From Corylus avellana (lineage: Eukaryota; Streptophyta; Magnoliopsida; Fagales; Betulaceae), in the NCBI RefSeq assembly GCF_901000735.1, contig NC_081542.1, forward strand, positions 46,912,238-46,976,237: a stretch of 64,000 nucleotides of DNA, in the 5' to 3' direction. The notes under the pieces are model-generated. The model had not been told where the DNA came from, made no database searches, and saw only the letters and a program-made list of their open reading frames with translations. Shown in pieces: positions 20,855 to 35,960 of this stretch. The translations under genes and the position numbers were made by a program. The first letter of the stretch is position 1. Every line of letters begins with the position of its first letter.

Positions 20855-21470
20855 AAGATTGACAAACCTACAACTCGTCTCCTTGCTCACAATCTTCTTC
20901 AACGTGATTCTCCTTTACCGGACCCTTCCAATAGACTTCTCAACCGTAGATTTATCAAAGGAATAATTAAAACTTTAAGAGATTCAATTTAACGCTCACC
21001 ACATATGATCCCTCTTAGCACAGCCTCCGACGAACTCTTTGGGGGTGAAAATTCTTTCCTCTCTCTTCTATAATGATGTATATATACCCCCGACAAAACC
21101 CTACACCTAACCCACTTAAAATCACATTTTTGAGCCTAAAAGGTACGGGGTGTCCGGACAGGTTAATGAGCTGTCCGGGCAGGGCTTTGCGGAGCAAAAT
21201 TTGAGTTTCTGGAAATGCGGTCTGGACCCGAGGAGGGCATGTCTGGACATGGGTGAAACAGCATTCTGGAAATGTTGTCCAGTCTTGATCAACAGCTTCG
21301 ATCTATGGGCGTTTGTGGTCCGATTGAGCTGAAATTTTGCAGGGACGTTCATAACACATGAATCTATATTATGAACGGTGGAGATTGGATTTTGAATATT
21401 CTATATCAGTGTTTGAGCCCATAAACAGTAACCTCTACATTTTGAAACTAAATTAAGCCAACACAAGAAC
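20855..21470. other. Unclassified insert inside CRK-G
   Basis: Not CRK-related. A 46-codon coding-like stretch runs from the gap to 20992 (LLAHNLLQRDSPLPDPSNRL). Sequence with repeated TGTCCGGACA and GTCCGG motifs follows (21155-21285). It resembles repetitive DNA, perhaps LTR sequence, but no ends can be placed. CRK homology resumes near 21471. Confidence 0.4.
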
Positions 21471-23043
21471 TAACAATCTTTTCATAGCTATTTCCTGTCC
21501 ATTTGGAAGTCTTCCTTGACAAATTCAGATATCCCATGATATAGCATATGTAACTCTCAAGAATTCGTAATTTTAGATATAACATCTTATTAAAGATGAT
21601 ATGCTTAATTTTCCACTGGATAATCTCAAATGACCTTATAAACAGCATCGAATCCACCTTCTCCAAGCTTATTTGCAATAGAAAAGTCCTCTATAGCAAC
21701 TTTAATCGTGCTAAAGTTGAATTGCAATGACTCAGTGCTACTCATTTCATCCACTGCTTCATAGGAGCAAGTCAATACATCTGAATTAGATTGGTGCATT
21801 GCCAAAAGAAGAGTAATGCAATTGCTATTATGTGCATACAATGTACATCAACAAGGGTCTCGGCAGTTACTCATATCTTTACAATTAGCTACCAAATTAC
21901 TTAGAAATGATATCATTAGCAGCAAGGAAAGATAAACCGATTTTTTTAACTTACTTTCATCTTTCTCCCTTGGCCTGCTCACTCTTAAATAGAAGATGTA
22001 GATACAACTGATTAGTAAAACAGAAGCAACAGTAGGCACAGTTATGATGACTGCAGATTGAGATGAGTTTCTTTCCTTTCCTGCAAACACCAGAACTCTG
22101 CTTTCATTACAACATTCTTCCAATGGATACCGAGAAAAACAGGGGTAGCATGAGTCAATAAATTGGCAGGATTATAATTTAGCCTTGAAATTAATTTATG
22201 ATATTGGCTCTTATGGACATTGGACATTGGTAAAACTGTAAAAGCATACCTTCCGTTGGTGGAAACAGTGGTACTGATGGGAGGGATGGTGGTGGCGGTA
22301 GTGCCTCCTCAGCTGCAGGGTCGTAGAAAGTGTATATCTCATACCTTAAATCACAGCTGGGTGCTATATGTCTCCCTCCTTGCTTTCCATCACAACATTG
22401 TGGAATATATCCGATAGCCCGCCTCAGGCAGCTGCTGCATTCCAGCTCGTCCAAATCAGGAGTGCACATCAAAAGTGCAAATATTGTTTGAAAGCTTGGG
22501 GCAGCTGCGTTTGCTGTACCAAACTTGCGAGTAGAATTTCCTGATGCAGTGTGGTTTCTTAGCCTATCTAACAAGGGTTAGCACCTGGTTGAACCCTTCA
22601 ACGTCTGACACGTTTTGTACGTTGTAATAGGCAAGTAAAGGGTTATCTTCCATAACACCAAAGATGATTTTGTTCGAATATCTCACCATACAGGTTGAGT
22701 ACCATATGATTGCCTCCTTCTGGTTGGGACAATACTGTAAGAGATCATGACTCGACGCATTGACGCAACTACGGCATTCTTCCGTAGAGATGTCTCCTCT
22801 AAAAAGCGCAATCGCGTTTACTTTGTCAGAGTTTTCTCCGGCGGTGAAATTGTAAAACCCGTAATCGATTTCTGTGTTGGAAGACATGGAGGCAAGGAGG
22901 CTGTTGAGGTTTGCCCTGTAGGTGCTGTTACTGGTGTAGTTTACAGATTTAGAGCAGATGTAAGGGTCTTGCAGGGCAAATGTGAGAATAACAGTATGTA
23001 AGAGAATGAAGCAGAAATAGAAAAGCAGTCTTGAACAACACAT

Positions 23044-23954
23044 CTTCGTTGTTCCTCTCTGTAGACTCTGTAGTTCGTAAGATGGGAAGATTTTATTCTC
23101 GGACGTCGGAAGCTATATGATCATCATTCCGATGTTCAATTCAGTATTCCAAGCACCCAAGTGCACGATGTTGAAAATTCCGAGTCTGATAAACTTTCAA
23201 ATTTATTTTGGACAAGAAGAACGTGGATTTTATCCGTGGAAACCACTTCTTACATTTTACAAATGGATGGACCTGATTATATTTTAAAGTGCTTCCATTC
23301 TCTTTATGGTTTATGCACTCTTATTCCCGTGCTACTTTTCTGTATAATTAATTTCAATATCTAGCTTCTGTTTTCTACATTGACTAGCCTACTCGGGTGG
23401 GATAGCACCAAATTTCTTGACTAATTCAAAGCTTCTGAATATATTAATATAACTGATCTTGAGATGAGTGGTTGTGGACAAATGGGATATCTAAGAATCT
23501 TATCCTTGGTGGATATTTTTTAATGTATGTCATTGCCATGGCGAAAACAAAATTTTGACATTCGTGGACTTAACACAAGTTTTATTCACATAATTTTCGA
23601 AGATCTATACAGGTACATCATCACATGGGACAGAGCCCTAATCGGTATCAGTGCTATCACTATCTTCACAATCACACCCATTTTTAACACTTAAAGCTTG
23701 TAATAAATGAGGCTGAAAAATAGAATGACTCTTTTGTTTGCTCTAGAATTCAAATGCACATGGATTTTGACTAAGCAAATGATTTTCTATCGTTTCCCAT
23801 GCGTTTGGTTGCCGTAAACCTGTTGGGCACACTGTGTCCAAAGGGTTCTCCAGAAGCATCCTAATCAGTTCCCTTGATCATGGGGCATCAGATGAATCAT
23901 GGCAAGTTAAATTTATGTACTGACATGCTTATTACAGCCTCATTCCACAAAAAA
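23044..23954. other. Intergenic spacer, copy of 12476-13368
   Basis: Aligns with the spacer between CRK-B and relic C, confirming that two genes and the DNA between them were copied together. I see no gene. Confidence 0.65.
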
Positions 23955-27521
<3,567 letters not shown>

Positions 27522-27644
27522 GCTTGTCCGTGAAATGAATAGATTTAAGACTATAGGCTTAATGGAAAACGCTGAAAATGGTTTTCTGCAAACAAGTTTT
27601 TGTTTGAAATATGTTCAAAAATATAGGAAGATGCTTCGTGAATA
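27522..27644. promoter_or_regulatory. 5' flank of CRK-E
   Basis: Short upstream region of CRK-E, also found as a relic at 48906-48980. It ends at the TRIM target duplication GAATA (27640-27644). Confidence 0.4.
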
Positions 27645-29697
27645 TGTTGGGTGGTCTTGAGCCTCCCTCAATCCCAAAAACTAGTTCAAGAGGTGTAGCT
27701 TTCTCTCATACTTATAAATTGACCATCAGCCCCTTCAACAACCGATGTGGGATAACTCCAACAATCTCGTCCTCGCACATCGGGCCCTGAGTCAGAGCAG
27801 CAACAACCCGTTTCTCCCGTAGACTGTTGGGTTAAGACTTGTTAGTAAATCTGGGCTCTGATACCAGTGGTAGGTGATTTTGGGCCTCTTTCAACTCCAA
27901 AAGTTAGCTCAAATAGTAGGGGTGCAAAGGCGATTATGGTTAGCGGTTAGTGGCAATAACCGCTAACCGTAACCGCCCTAGCGGTTAGTAAATTTCACTA
28001 ACCGCAACAGCGGTTAGCGGTTAGCGGTTAACCACCGGTTAGCGGTTAGCGAAATAGATAACCGCCCGCTAACCGCTTTTTTAAAATTGGGTTTTTTTTG
28101 GGCTTTTTGTGCTTCTTATTTTTTGGCTTTTTTTTTACCCTCATTCTTTTTTCTTGTATTTTTAATATCTTCTTGGGCCCAATTGCTATAAAAAGAGCCC
28201 ATATTGAAAAATCAAAAATATTTGACCCAAAATTTACATTTACTTGTACTTAAAAAAAAATTTCCTTAAATATTAAATCATAACTCGTTAACTTTTTTTT
28301 TTTAGGAAAAAAAAAAATTCAACACAACATACAAAAAAAAGTTCAGAATTCAGATAACTGTCACAACATATAAAAAAAAATATAAAAAAAGTTCAACACA
28401 AAGCATATAAAATAAGTTCAAATAAAACATTAAATGATACAAATAAAACATTAAAACTTCATCAATCCTCTCATTTGATCCTCTAGCAAATCCTGTGGAC
28501 ATCAAAAGAAGAAAAGTTATAATATTAAACATAATAATATTAAGGCACAAGCATGTACACATATCAAAACGTGCTTAATATAATTGTATTATTATTAAAA
28601 TACTATGACAATTCAAAAAATAATAACCTTCGTTACTAACAAACTTCCAGGCAAAAGATGAAGCAGCACTTGAACTTGAAGGTTGAGTCACATCTATGAA
28701 TAAATAATATATTGTTTAATTCAATTGAATCAATTGTGATTATCATTGTACATGAATCATATGATTAACTTGTAGACTTATGACTTATGAGTTATGTCAT
28801 ATTATATATGTATTATTTATTATTATATAATCATATGATTTAATGATCAAGTCATCATGTGATATAATCATATCAATTACAGTGATAATATATAAATTAC
28901 TAAAATTATAATGATAATACATTAATATTTAAATTGTGTTTATAAGTAACACACTAGTCATTGTTTAATCCAATGTCAATTACTTAATTTGATATTATAC
29001 GAATCATATCATCATTGTACATTAATAATATGATTCACTTGAAATCTTGAATAAAGTATTTGAATTGTCATTGAATCATATGATTAAGTATTGATATTAT
29101 ACATTTATATTATTCATATGCATATGTAGACTTATATAGACTTATAACATATATAGACTTATAAGTTTATAACATATATTGGAAATAAGTCTCTAGATAT
29201 TTAATTGTTGTATTAGTATGAATTGATATACTTATGAGTTATGTCATATTATATATGTATAATTTGTTATTATATAATCAAATGATTTAATGATCAATCT
29301 CATGTGATATAATCATATAAATTATAGTGATAATATATTAATACTCAAATTGTGATTTAATTATTTTTTTAAAAAATTGTGATTTAATCATCAAGTGATT
29401 ATGTTATATGTATAAATATTTTTATAATTATAATTATAAAAATATATTATATAAAAATGCGGTTAGTGGTTACGGTTAATAAACCCAATAACCGCTAACC
29501 GCTAGGCAGTTATAGCGGTTAGGCGGTTAGCGGTTAATACGGTTAGAGCGGTTAACAGTTAGCGGTTAGAACGGTTAACGGTTAGCGGGCGGTTTTTAAC
29601 CGCCCGCCTTTGCACCCCTATCAAGAAGTGAGACTTTTCCTTTCATTTATAAACTGACTATCAGTCCATTCCACAATTAATGTGAGATAACCCAACA
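27645..29697 (-). mobile_element. TRIM retrotransposon carrying a nested hAT-like element
   Basis: The left LTR is 27645-27763 (119 bp, TGTTGGGTGG to CCAACA). The right LTR is 27868-27916 plus 29629-29697 (118 bp once the nested element is removed) and also ends CCCAACA. Between them, GGCTCTGATACCAGTGG is the reverse complement of a Met-tRNA-type primer-binding site, so the element reads on the minus strand. Identical 5-bp duplications GAATA flank it (27640-27644 and 29698-29702). An empty paralogous site is present near 48980. The internal region is about 104 bp and non-coding. Confidence 0.88.
27917..29620. mobile_element. hAT-like non-autonomous DNA transposon, 1704 bp
   Basis: Perfect 16-bp terminal inverted repeats, TAGGGGTGCAAAGGCG at 27917-27932 and its complement at 29605-29620. 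Flanking 8-bp duplications are TCAAATAG and TCAAGAAG (6 of 8 match). Both ends are packed with GCGGTTAGCGGTTA-type subterminal repeats, 27940-28080 and 29458-29605. The interior is very AT-rich with no transposase frame. Terminus, 8-bp duplication and subterminal repeats fit the hAT superfamily. Confidence 0.85.
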
Positions 29698-30270
29698 GAA
29701 TAGAACGAGTCCAAGCAACTTTGGAGGATGGAAAAATACGGAGGAAAAGTCAGATAGGAACTTTTTAAAGTATGGTAATCAAATAAGATGGAGAAGTACA
29801 AATTGAACTCTTGATCTCATCTCTTTCTTATAAGAAGTGAGGCTAGTTGGAAGACCAACGTATAGAAAGGATTTAAATATTATTTTATAAAATTTAAAAT
29901 ATAATATTATGGTTTCACATGCTTTGACTAATAATCTAATCGCTGAAATGACTAACCACGAAACCATTAGCTTATTGGTTGAAACTTGAGGACAAATTCT
30001 AACGTTATTATTCAGTAATGATAACTTATTGTAATACCGAATCTCTCCTAATAAAAAAATTAATATTTGACTTAATATTCATGAGCTTTTTTATATCCAC
30101 CCATTTTTATTATATTAGTTATTTATATGTATATATTTTAATAATATTTTCCTCGAAGAGAGACATTCACGAGTCACGACTCACACCATTTTTCTTTTTC
30201 TCTCACTGTAATTGGGTCAAAGTCACGAACTTTGAAGAAGATGAAAGAAGGTTGAAGGCGATAATACAAA
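29698..30270. other. Intergenic, mosaic of duplicated segments
   Basis: 29698-30060 is the continuation of the CRK-E upstream flank, also present at 48980-49250. Positions 30140-30270 match the spacer starting near 37850, 47715 and 56125. A 100-N gap follows. I see no gene. Confidence 0.5.
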
Positions 30271-30370
30271 NNNNNNNNNNNNNNNNNNNNNNNNNNNNNN
30301 NNNNNNNNNNNNNNNNNNNNNNNNNNNNNNNNNNNNNNNNNNNNNNNNNNNNNNNNNNNNNNNNNNNNNN
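30271..30370. other. Assembly gap (100 N)
   Basis: Placeholder gap that removes the C-terminal codons of CRK-H exon 7. Confidence 0.98.
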
Positions 30371-31570
30371 TGTGGCTGACTGAACATTGCTCTGCATAAA
30401 GCCTGCAGGTTGTGTAGGTACAGGGAGAGCGACCAAATCGCTGTTAAGCATGAGAACAACCGAAGCCATGTCTGGTCTGTCAACTACGTTTTGTTGAACA
30501 CATAACAGACCGATGTGAATACATCTCATCATTTCAGCCATTGGACTACCCTTCATCAAGGTGGGATCTATGAGATTGGAAGCTGTCCCATCCCTCCAAT
30601 TTTTCCATGCCTGCATAAATATATCAATGCGTCACATCCTTGTTAAACAAAATGCTGTATAATTAATTTTGAACTTTTCTTTTTTTTTTTTTTAATAAAA
30701 GTTAGGCATGTAGTACTAATTGATATACATACATAGCTGAGAAGGTACTCCATATTCCGTGTCACAGAAATTAGTAATTTTTTGACCGCTTACAATCTCC
30801 AAAATTAGAACACCAAAGCTAAAGACATCTGATTTTGTTGAGAAGTGCCCAAACATTGCATATTCTGGAGCCATATATCCACTGCATATCAATATCCACG
30901 AACTTTACTTTAGTTTGAATTGTAACAGAGTGCCTAATGACTATGTTAAAATCATTCAATTATACAAGCAAGCATAGTTGTAGTCATTAGCTAAAAAAAA
31001 ATTCATACTTACTAGGTCCCCACAATTCTATTTGTATTGCCTTGAGTTTGATCTAATACGAATAATCTTACCAAGCCAAAATCTGAAATTTTAGGATTCA
31101 TTGTCGCATCTAATAAGATGTTGCCAATTTTGAGATCACAATGAATAATTTGAAGTCGGGAATCCTCATGAAGGTATACAAGTCTTCGAGCAATGCCACC
31201 TATAATTTTATACTGTCTTCTCCAATCTAAATCTGCACGCTTCATGGGATCTACATATTCATGAAATTGTATTAGTCAGTCAAATATTTAAAATTTGCTT
31301 TGTTTGTACGCAAATGAAAGTAGTTTGATCATAATGTATGAATAGAAATTAAGTGGTACCAAATATATAGCGATCAAGGCTTGTGTTGGGCACAAACTCA
31401 TAAATAAGAAGTCTTTCATTTCCTTCCAAGCAAAAACCAAGGAGCCTAACTAAATTCCGGTGTTGGAGCTTGGCCACTAGAAGGACCTCATTTTTAAATT
31501 CCACATCTCCTTGCCTGGAATTTCTTGATAGTCTTTTCACAGCTATCTCTTGTCCGTTAGAAGGCCTACC
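30371..31570 (-). pseudogene. CRK-H: CRK kinase relic, exons 4-7, non-RD
   Basis: Exon 4 is 31360-31570, exon 5 31013-31250, exon 6 30733-30881, exon 7 30610 down to the gap. Homology stops near 31634, in the intron before exon 4, so exons 1-3 are lost. Exon 4 keeps catalytic Lys (EIAVKRLS). In exon 5 HRD has become HCD ([10 protein letters not shown]). Exon 6 is 149 nt and has the same 2-bp loss as CRK-E, shifting the frame before exon 7. The last codons fall in the gap. It faces the plus-strand DUF26 gene I head-to-head, as L1 faces K and L2 faces M. Confidence 0.8.
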
Positions 31571-31925
31571 CTGAATGCATGCGAGATTAACAAACTATAA
31601 GTAAAACTTTGGAAGTCAACTTCGAATAACTAAGGCTTCGTTTGGCAACAGCCATGACCCAGATACTGTTTAGTGTCTGGGTCATGGCTCGTTTTTTTAG
31701 GGAAATTTTTGCTTTATTTTTCCCATTTTACCCCTATCTCTTAAGGATTTTTACAGACCTTTTTTTTTTTTTTTTTGCCTTTCCCACGCTGAACGTTGAT
31801 GGCCAGCGTCTCCCCAACTCCCCCTAACATGCGTGTGAAGCAGCCGAGGAGAAATTCTTTCTGATTTCTCCCCCCCACCCCCCTTTCTGATTTCAAGCTG
31901 AACGTTGCACGCTCCTTCTTTCTCG
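31571..31925. other. Breakpoint region between CRK-H and the LpxK-like fragment
   Basis: CRK intron sequence ends near 31634. A hairpin follows with 13-bp perfect arms GCCATGACCCAGA (31651-31663) and its complement (31676-31688). Poly-T and a C-rich stretch lead into the next fragment. No TIR or target duplication could be set. Confidence 0.45.
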
Positions 31926-32098
31926 ATGGAGAAACTGCAAGTGCTGGTGAACGAGATAGCCTACGCTCGGGACCACACAAAGCTCTCTACTCTGCAACGC
32001 TCTCTCACCCCAGTCCTCTCATTCGCCTCCTCCCGCTACAGAGTCGCTCTCTCCTTCCGCCACTGTCTCTACCGCTTCGGCCTCCTTCGCAAGCACCG
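31926..32098 (+). pseudogene. Exon-1 fragment resembling plant tetraacyldisaccharide 4'-kinase (LpxK)
   Basis: ATG 31926 opens a frame of 57 codons starting MEKLQVLVNEIAYARDH and containing SLTPVLSFASSRYRVALSFR. It ends at a plausible splice donor, CACCG|GTAGG. The pattern (RSL.P.LS.AS..Y...LS.R..LY..G) matches my memory of the N-terminus of LpxK-family proteins, just before their conserved PVPVISVGN segment. In bacteria LpxK phosphorylates the lipid A precursor; plants have a mitochondrial homologue. No later exon is in this window: after about 200 bp of intron-like DNA the 100-N gap starts. It is probably a captured or transposed 5' fragment inside the CRK cluster. The family call is from memory and needs a search. 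Confidence 0.5.
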
Positions 32099-32323
32099 GT
32101 AGGAAACACCTCCTTCATTGCCCTCTCCGTTTGGCTGCCGAGAAAAGAAAAGAAAAGAAAATTCTGAGTTGTGGGCCCCAAAAAGTTTTCACCTTCAACT
32201 AAATCAAGGCAACTAACTTTGGTTTAGTAGAGCTTCGTTTTGTTTTCTACGAGCCCAAGTTATGGGATAATGGGATACCTTCCTTTCCCACATTTTCTCA
32301 GCAACCAAACAGCGTGGGAAAGC
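32099..32323. other. Intron-like sequence after the LpxK-like exon, up to the gap
   Basis: Begins with the donor GTAGGAAACACC and contains CCGTTTGGCTGCCGAGAAAA, typical of plant first introns. It runs to the gap at 32324. Confidence 0.4.
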
Positions 32324-32423
32324 NNNNNNNNNNNNNNNNNNNNNNNNNNNNNNNNNNNNNNNNNNNNNNNNNNNNNNNNNNNNNNNNNNNNNNNNNNNNN
32401 NNNNNNNNNNNNNNNNNNNNNNN
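32324..32423. other. Assembly gap (100 N)
   Basis: Placeholder gap that hides most of the upstream region of gene I. Confidence 0.98.
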
Positions 32424-32552
32424 TTATTAGCACTGAAGTCAAGTCTTCCTTATCATGTAATTATGAAAATGTGATTCATAGTGACCAAAGCAATGTAATG
32501 CAATGCAGAAAAGCTTGCATAGTTGCAAAGAGGCAGAAATTGGTTCATCAAT

Positions 32553-34233
32553 ATGCGTTCGTTCAATCACATCCCTCTTCCCATAGTTTTCCTTTCCATG
32601 CTTAGCTTAAGCTTCCTCAGCTTGACCACTCATATTGCAGCTCAGACTTACCGCTACCACGTCTGTGCAAACACTACTTTCCCCGACAATGGCAGTCACC
32701 TATCCAGTCTCAGGTCCCTCCTCTTTTCACTCTCCTCCTACGCCACCGGCAGTTTCAAATTCTACAGTCTCAGCTCCCCCGCCTTGAATATCTCTTCCAA
32801 TAACGCTTCCAGCAAACTTCAAATCACCAGCCATAATATCTCCTTCTCCATCCCCATCCACACCATCTTCCTCTGCCGTGGTGATGTCAGTACCGAACTC
32901 TGCGGAAAGTGCGTGGGCAACGCAACCCATAAGCTCGTCAATAACTGTTCCAGGGAACGGGCTGCTGTCGTTTGGTACGACGAATGCATGGTACGCTACT
33001 CCAACGAGTCTATCTTCTCCACCGTGGCCGTAAAGCCTAGAATTCACATCTGGAACACACAGAACATCACCGAGCAGGACCAGTTTAACCGGCTATTGAA
33101 CATCACGATGACCCAACTGGCAAGTCAAGTCTCGAACTTCCCAACCGGAACTTCGAAGTTTGGGACTAAGGAAGTGAGTTTTTCCCAGTTTCAAAATCTG
33201 TACAACCTTGTGCAGTGCACGCCGTACCTGTCCAGCGCCGACTGCAATAGTCGTCTTCAGGCAGCTATAAACCGTCTTCCTATATGTTGTGATGGAAAGC
33301 AAGGGGGAAGAGTTATGTTTCCTAGCTGTAATGTTAGGTACGAGTTGTACCAATTCTACAATGAAACTATGGCGCCCGCGCTTACACCAGGGATTGTACC
33401 TTCACCTCCACCTCTAGGCTCGGTAACTGGACCAAAAGGTAAAGTGGCTTACCCACCTCATCTCTCACTCCTTTACGGGTTTTTAGGCTAAATTACATGT
33501 TGCCTATAGGCCCTAAACTGTTTATAAATTCTCCCCTAAATTTTCAATTGTTGTGATTTCCTCGTCTTTAATTCGAAATATTTATTTTATTGCCTCTTCC
33601 TGTGAGAATAAGAATAAATTTGGATGAAAAACAACTAAAAACTTGTACTACGTTCCATCACAATAAGGCACTACTTTAAGCGGAAAACAACTCAATATGG
33701 CATATTGACCCGTTTGTGTTTAATTTATGTGTGCTGCACTTTTGTCTAATTTTACATACTTCTTTGTTACGTTAGAATAAATATTGGAATTGTCCCTAAG
33801 AGGTAGCTCAATCGACTGGGACCACACCTAATAAAGCAGAGATCCCTAGTTCAAAACTTTTTTCTCTCTCCTGTGCGGACATGTCATAAAAAAAATTAAA
33901 ATAAATAATAAATATTTGAATTAAGGGGAAGGGGAGATTAGGATAAATATTTGAATTAAGAAAGCGATCACAAATTGAGTTATTTACATTTTGATTCTAT
34001 TTCAACATTTATGGCATGCCTAATATTTAGGAAGCTTCATTAAATTACAGCTATACCAATGTATGAAACTCGAATTATTAGATCAATTATGCAGAAAATC
34101 ACTTTTGTTACGGTTCAGCATCTAAGTGAGCCTTGATATTGTTTGTGCAGGTAAAAGCAAAATCTTAACGGTAACGATAGTCGCCATTGTTACTCCAATC
34201 GCTGCGTCTGTGGTGCCATTCCTTCTGGGCTAA
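32553..34233 (+). CDS. Gene I: kinase-less DUF26 membrane protein, with a lost motif Cys
   Basis: Two exons, 32553-33438 and 34151-34233; 969 nt, 322 residues. I chose ATG 32553 because the codon 30 bp upstream that keeps frame is TTG, preceded by a stop. It has a signal peptide (core LPIVFLSMLSLSFLSL, cut near IAA/QT), two DUF26 domains and a short Pro hinge. Exon 2 adds GKSKILTVTIVAIVTPIAAS and ends VVPFLLG, so the protein ends in its hydrophobic segment. DUF26-1 is intact (CRGDVSTELCGKC). In DUF26-2 the last motif Cys is Arg (DCNSRLQ; DCNSCLQ in K and M), which should break a disulfide. Family knowledge: CRKs continue after this segment into the kinase; here the frame ends. It may be a C-terminally anchored ectodomain or a GPI-anchored protein. 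The intron holds a SINE. Confidence 0.78.
33792..33907 (+). mobile_element. tRNA-derived SINE in the gene I intron
   Basis: Contains an A-box-like TAGCTCAATCGACTGGG and a B-box-like AGTTCAAAACTT and ends in an A-rich tail. It is flanked by a 15-bp duplication ATAAATATTGGAATT / ATAAATATTTGAATT (33777-33791 and 33908-33922, one mismatch). Confidence 0.75.
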
Positions 34234-35207
34234 TGCATGCATGTCTCCCTAATTGGTTTAGTGGAACTAATACACCAAACTTGTTTAGAGTGCTAATTAT
34301 AAATCTCCCTGTGATACTTAGGAGAAGTAACGAACAATTTATGAATTAAGATTTTATTCATCAATATTAGTGCAAATTGAGTAAATGTCACGTAGAAAAG
34401 CCCAACAAGTTCAATGGTGCTTGAATTTTGATTCAAGTCTAAAATAAGCCTGTAAAGGTCTAATTTGGTAAAGCCAAGTTAATAGATGGGCCGAGCCCAA
34501 TGTTACTGAAAATGGCAGGGGAAGCCCACATCTATCATATCTGGTGCGGAATGAGTACAAGGATCTCTGCAACTACGTGCCTAGGAGGATCAAAAGCTTG
34601 AATAATACTTTATGAGTTGTGAATACCTCTACATTTAGGGCAGACAACGAACCCGACACTTATTCAATTTGAAATTAGTGAGTTAGGATTAAAGGGTTTG
34701 ACTCGTTTAGTTAAATGAGTTGAATTATAATTGATCTATATAATTTTATATATGCTCATATTTTGATACGATACGAATTTGATATGCAAAAACGAATTGT
34801 GACCCCTTCTCTAGATGTGAAAGATTTGGAGATTCTGCAAAATGAGAATTTGTGAGCCCATGTGCAGTTCAGGATTGCCCTTGACTCTCAATCTATTGTA
34901 ATGCTTGGTTGTATATTATGTGAACCGTGTAGTTCTAGCAGGTAGCGCCGCAACAGCCTGTAGTTTTGTATTTTCTTACTTTTTGTGAATAATTTCCTTT
35001 GCCATCCAAAACAGATTCAATACATTTATTAATTATGACACTGAAGCCAATTGTAAATCAATTCAATGTGTTTTTTTTTTTTTTTTTTTTTTTATATATA
35101 CAGAACCAAAAGAAAGAAAGAAGAAAAATCATGAACCAAGCTACTATAGCTTTCAAAATAAACCTATGATTTTGTCCACAATTGTAGCTACTATATATCC
35201 TCAAACC
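34234..35207. other. 3' flank of gene I
   Basis: AT-rich; matches 60111-61655 downstream of gene M but lacks the hAT-like insertion there. The empty site is near 34568-34576. A poly-T run lies at 35071-35093. I see no gene. Confidence 0.6.
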
Positions 35208-35960
35208 CTAGCGAGGACATAGTTCAGAAACTGAAGCCTCATTTGCTGCCACTAGGATTACCCCTGAACTATATTCCTGTTGTGATGACGTGCTTGCTTT
35301 AATAGTGCTATGCAAAAAAAATGCTGGTCGGGAGGGTATGGGGAGAGTGAGAGAGTGACTATTGAGTATGGAAATTAACCACATAAGCCATGGTTGGTCT
35401 ATCAACCACGCTTTCTTGAAGACAAAGTAATCCAATGTGGATGCATCTCCATATTTTTATCATTGAACTGTCCCTCAGTGTGAGATCTATAAGATTTGAC
35501 ACATCCCCTCCATCCAATATTTCCATGCCTGCACAACAACATTTAAAGAAACAGAGTTATACTCCAATTACTTTCCAAATTCATGTGCATTGTTTCAAGT
35601 AAAACCAGAATTTATCCAATGAGATTCATACTCACATAGCTTGAAAGATACTCTACATTCTCGCCATTACGGAAACAACTATTTTTTTGGCTACTTAGAA
35701 TCTCCAAAATCAGCACACCAAAACTAAAGACATTTGACTTGACTGAGAAAGTGTCCAAGGATTATGTACTCTCTGGAGTCATGTATCCGCTGCATATTAA
35801 GGTCATTAAAATAATTTTTATTTAAACGATTGCAAAAAAGCTTTTCAATTAATGAATGCTCAAATTATTTTAACTTCCACTTATTTGTAAAATATACTTA
35901 CTAGGTTCCAACAATTCTACTAGTAATACCTTCATTTTGATCTGGAATAAACATCCTTGC
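35208..35960 (-). pseudogene. CRK-J: 3' end relic of a CRK kinase
   Basis: Exon 7 (about 35208-35530) ends in EASVSELCPR and a stop, but has a frameshift early (after AWKYWMEG) and another after MAYVV. Exon 6 (about 35637-35795) is out of frame. Only the last codons of exon 5 remain (TSRIVGT near 35905-35960). It lies tail-to-tail with gene I. The same relic follows gene M (61656-62166), so it predates duplication of this block. Confidence 0.8.

Noticed and set aside
27917..29620. Satellite or telomere-like array based on GCGGTTA repeats
   Set aside because: The motifs are limited to the two ends of an element with exact inverted termini, so they are subterminal transposon repeats.
32523..32552. 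Longer N-terminus for genes I, K and M
   Set aside because: The upstream extension starts at TTG, not ATG, and is preceded by a stop; the ATG ten codons later starts a clean signal peptide.
33792..33907. tRNA gene in the gene I intron
   Set aside because: A- and B-box-like motifs are present, but no cloverleaf can be formed; the A-rich tail and target duplication show a SINE.
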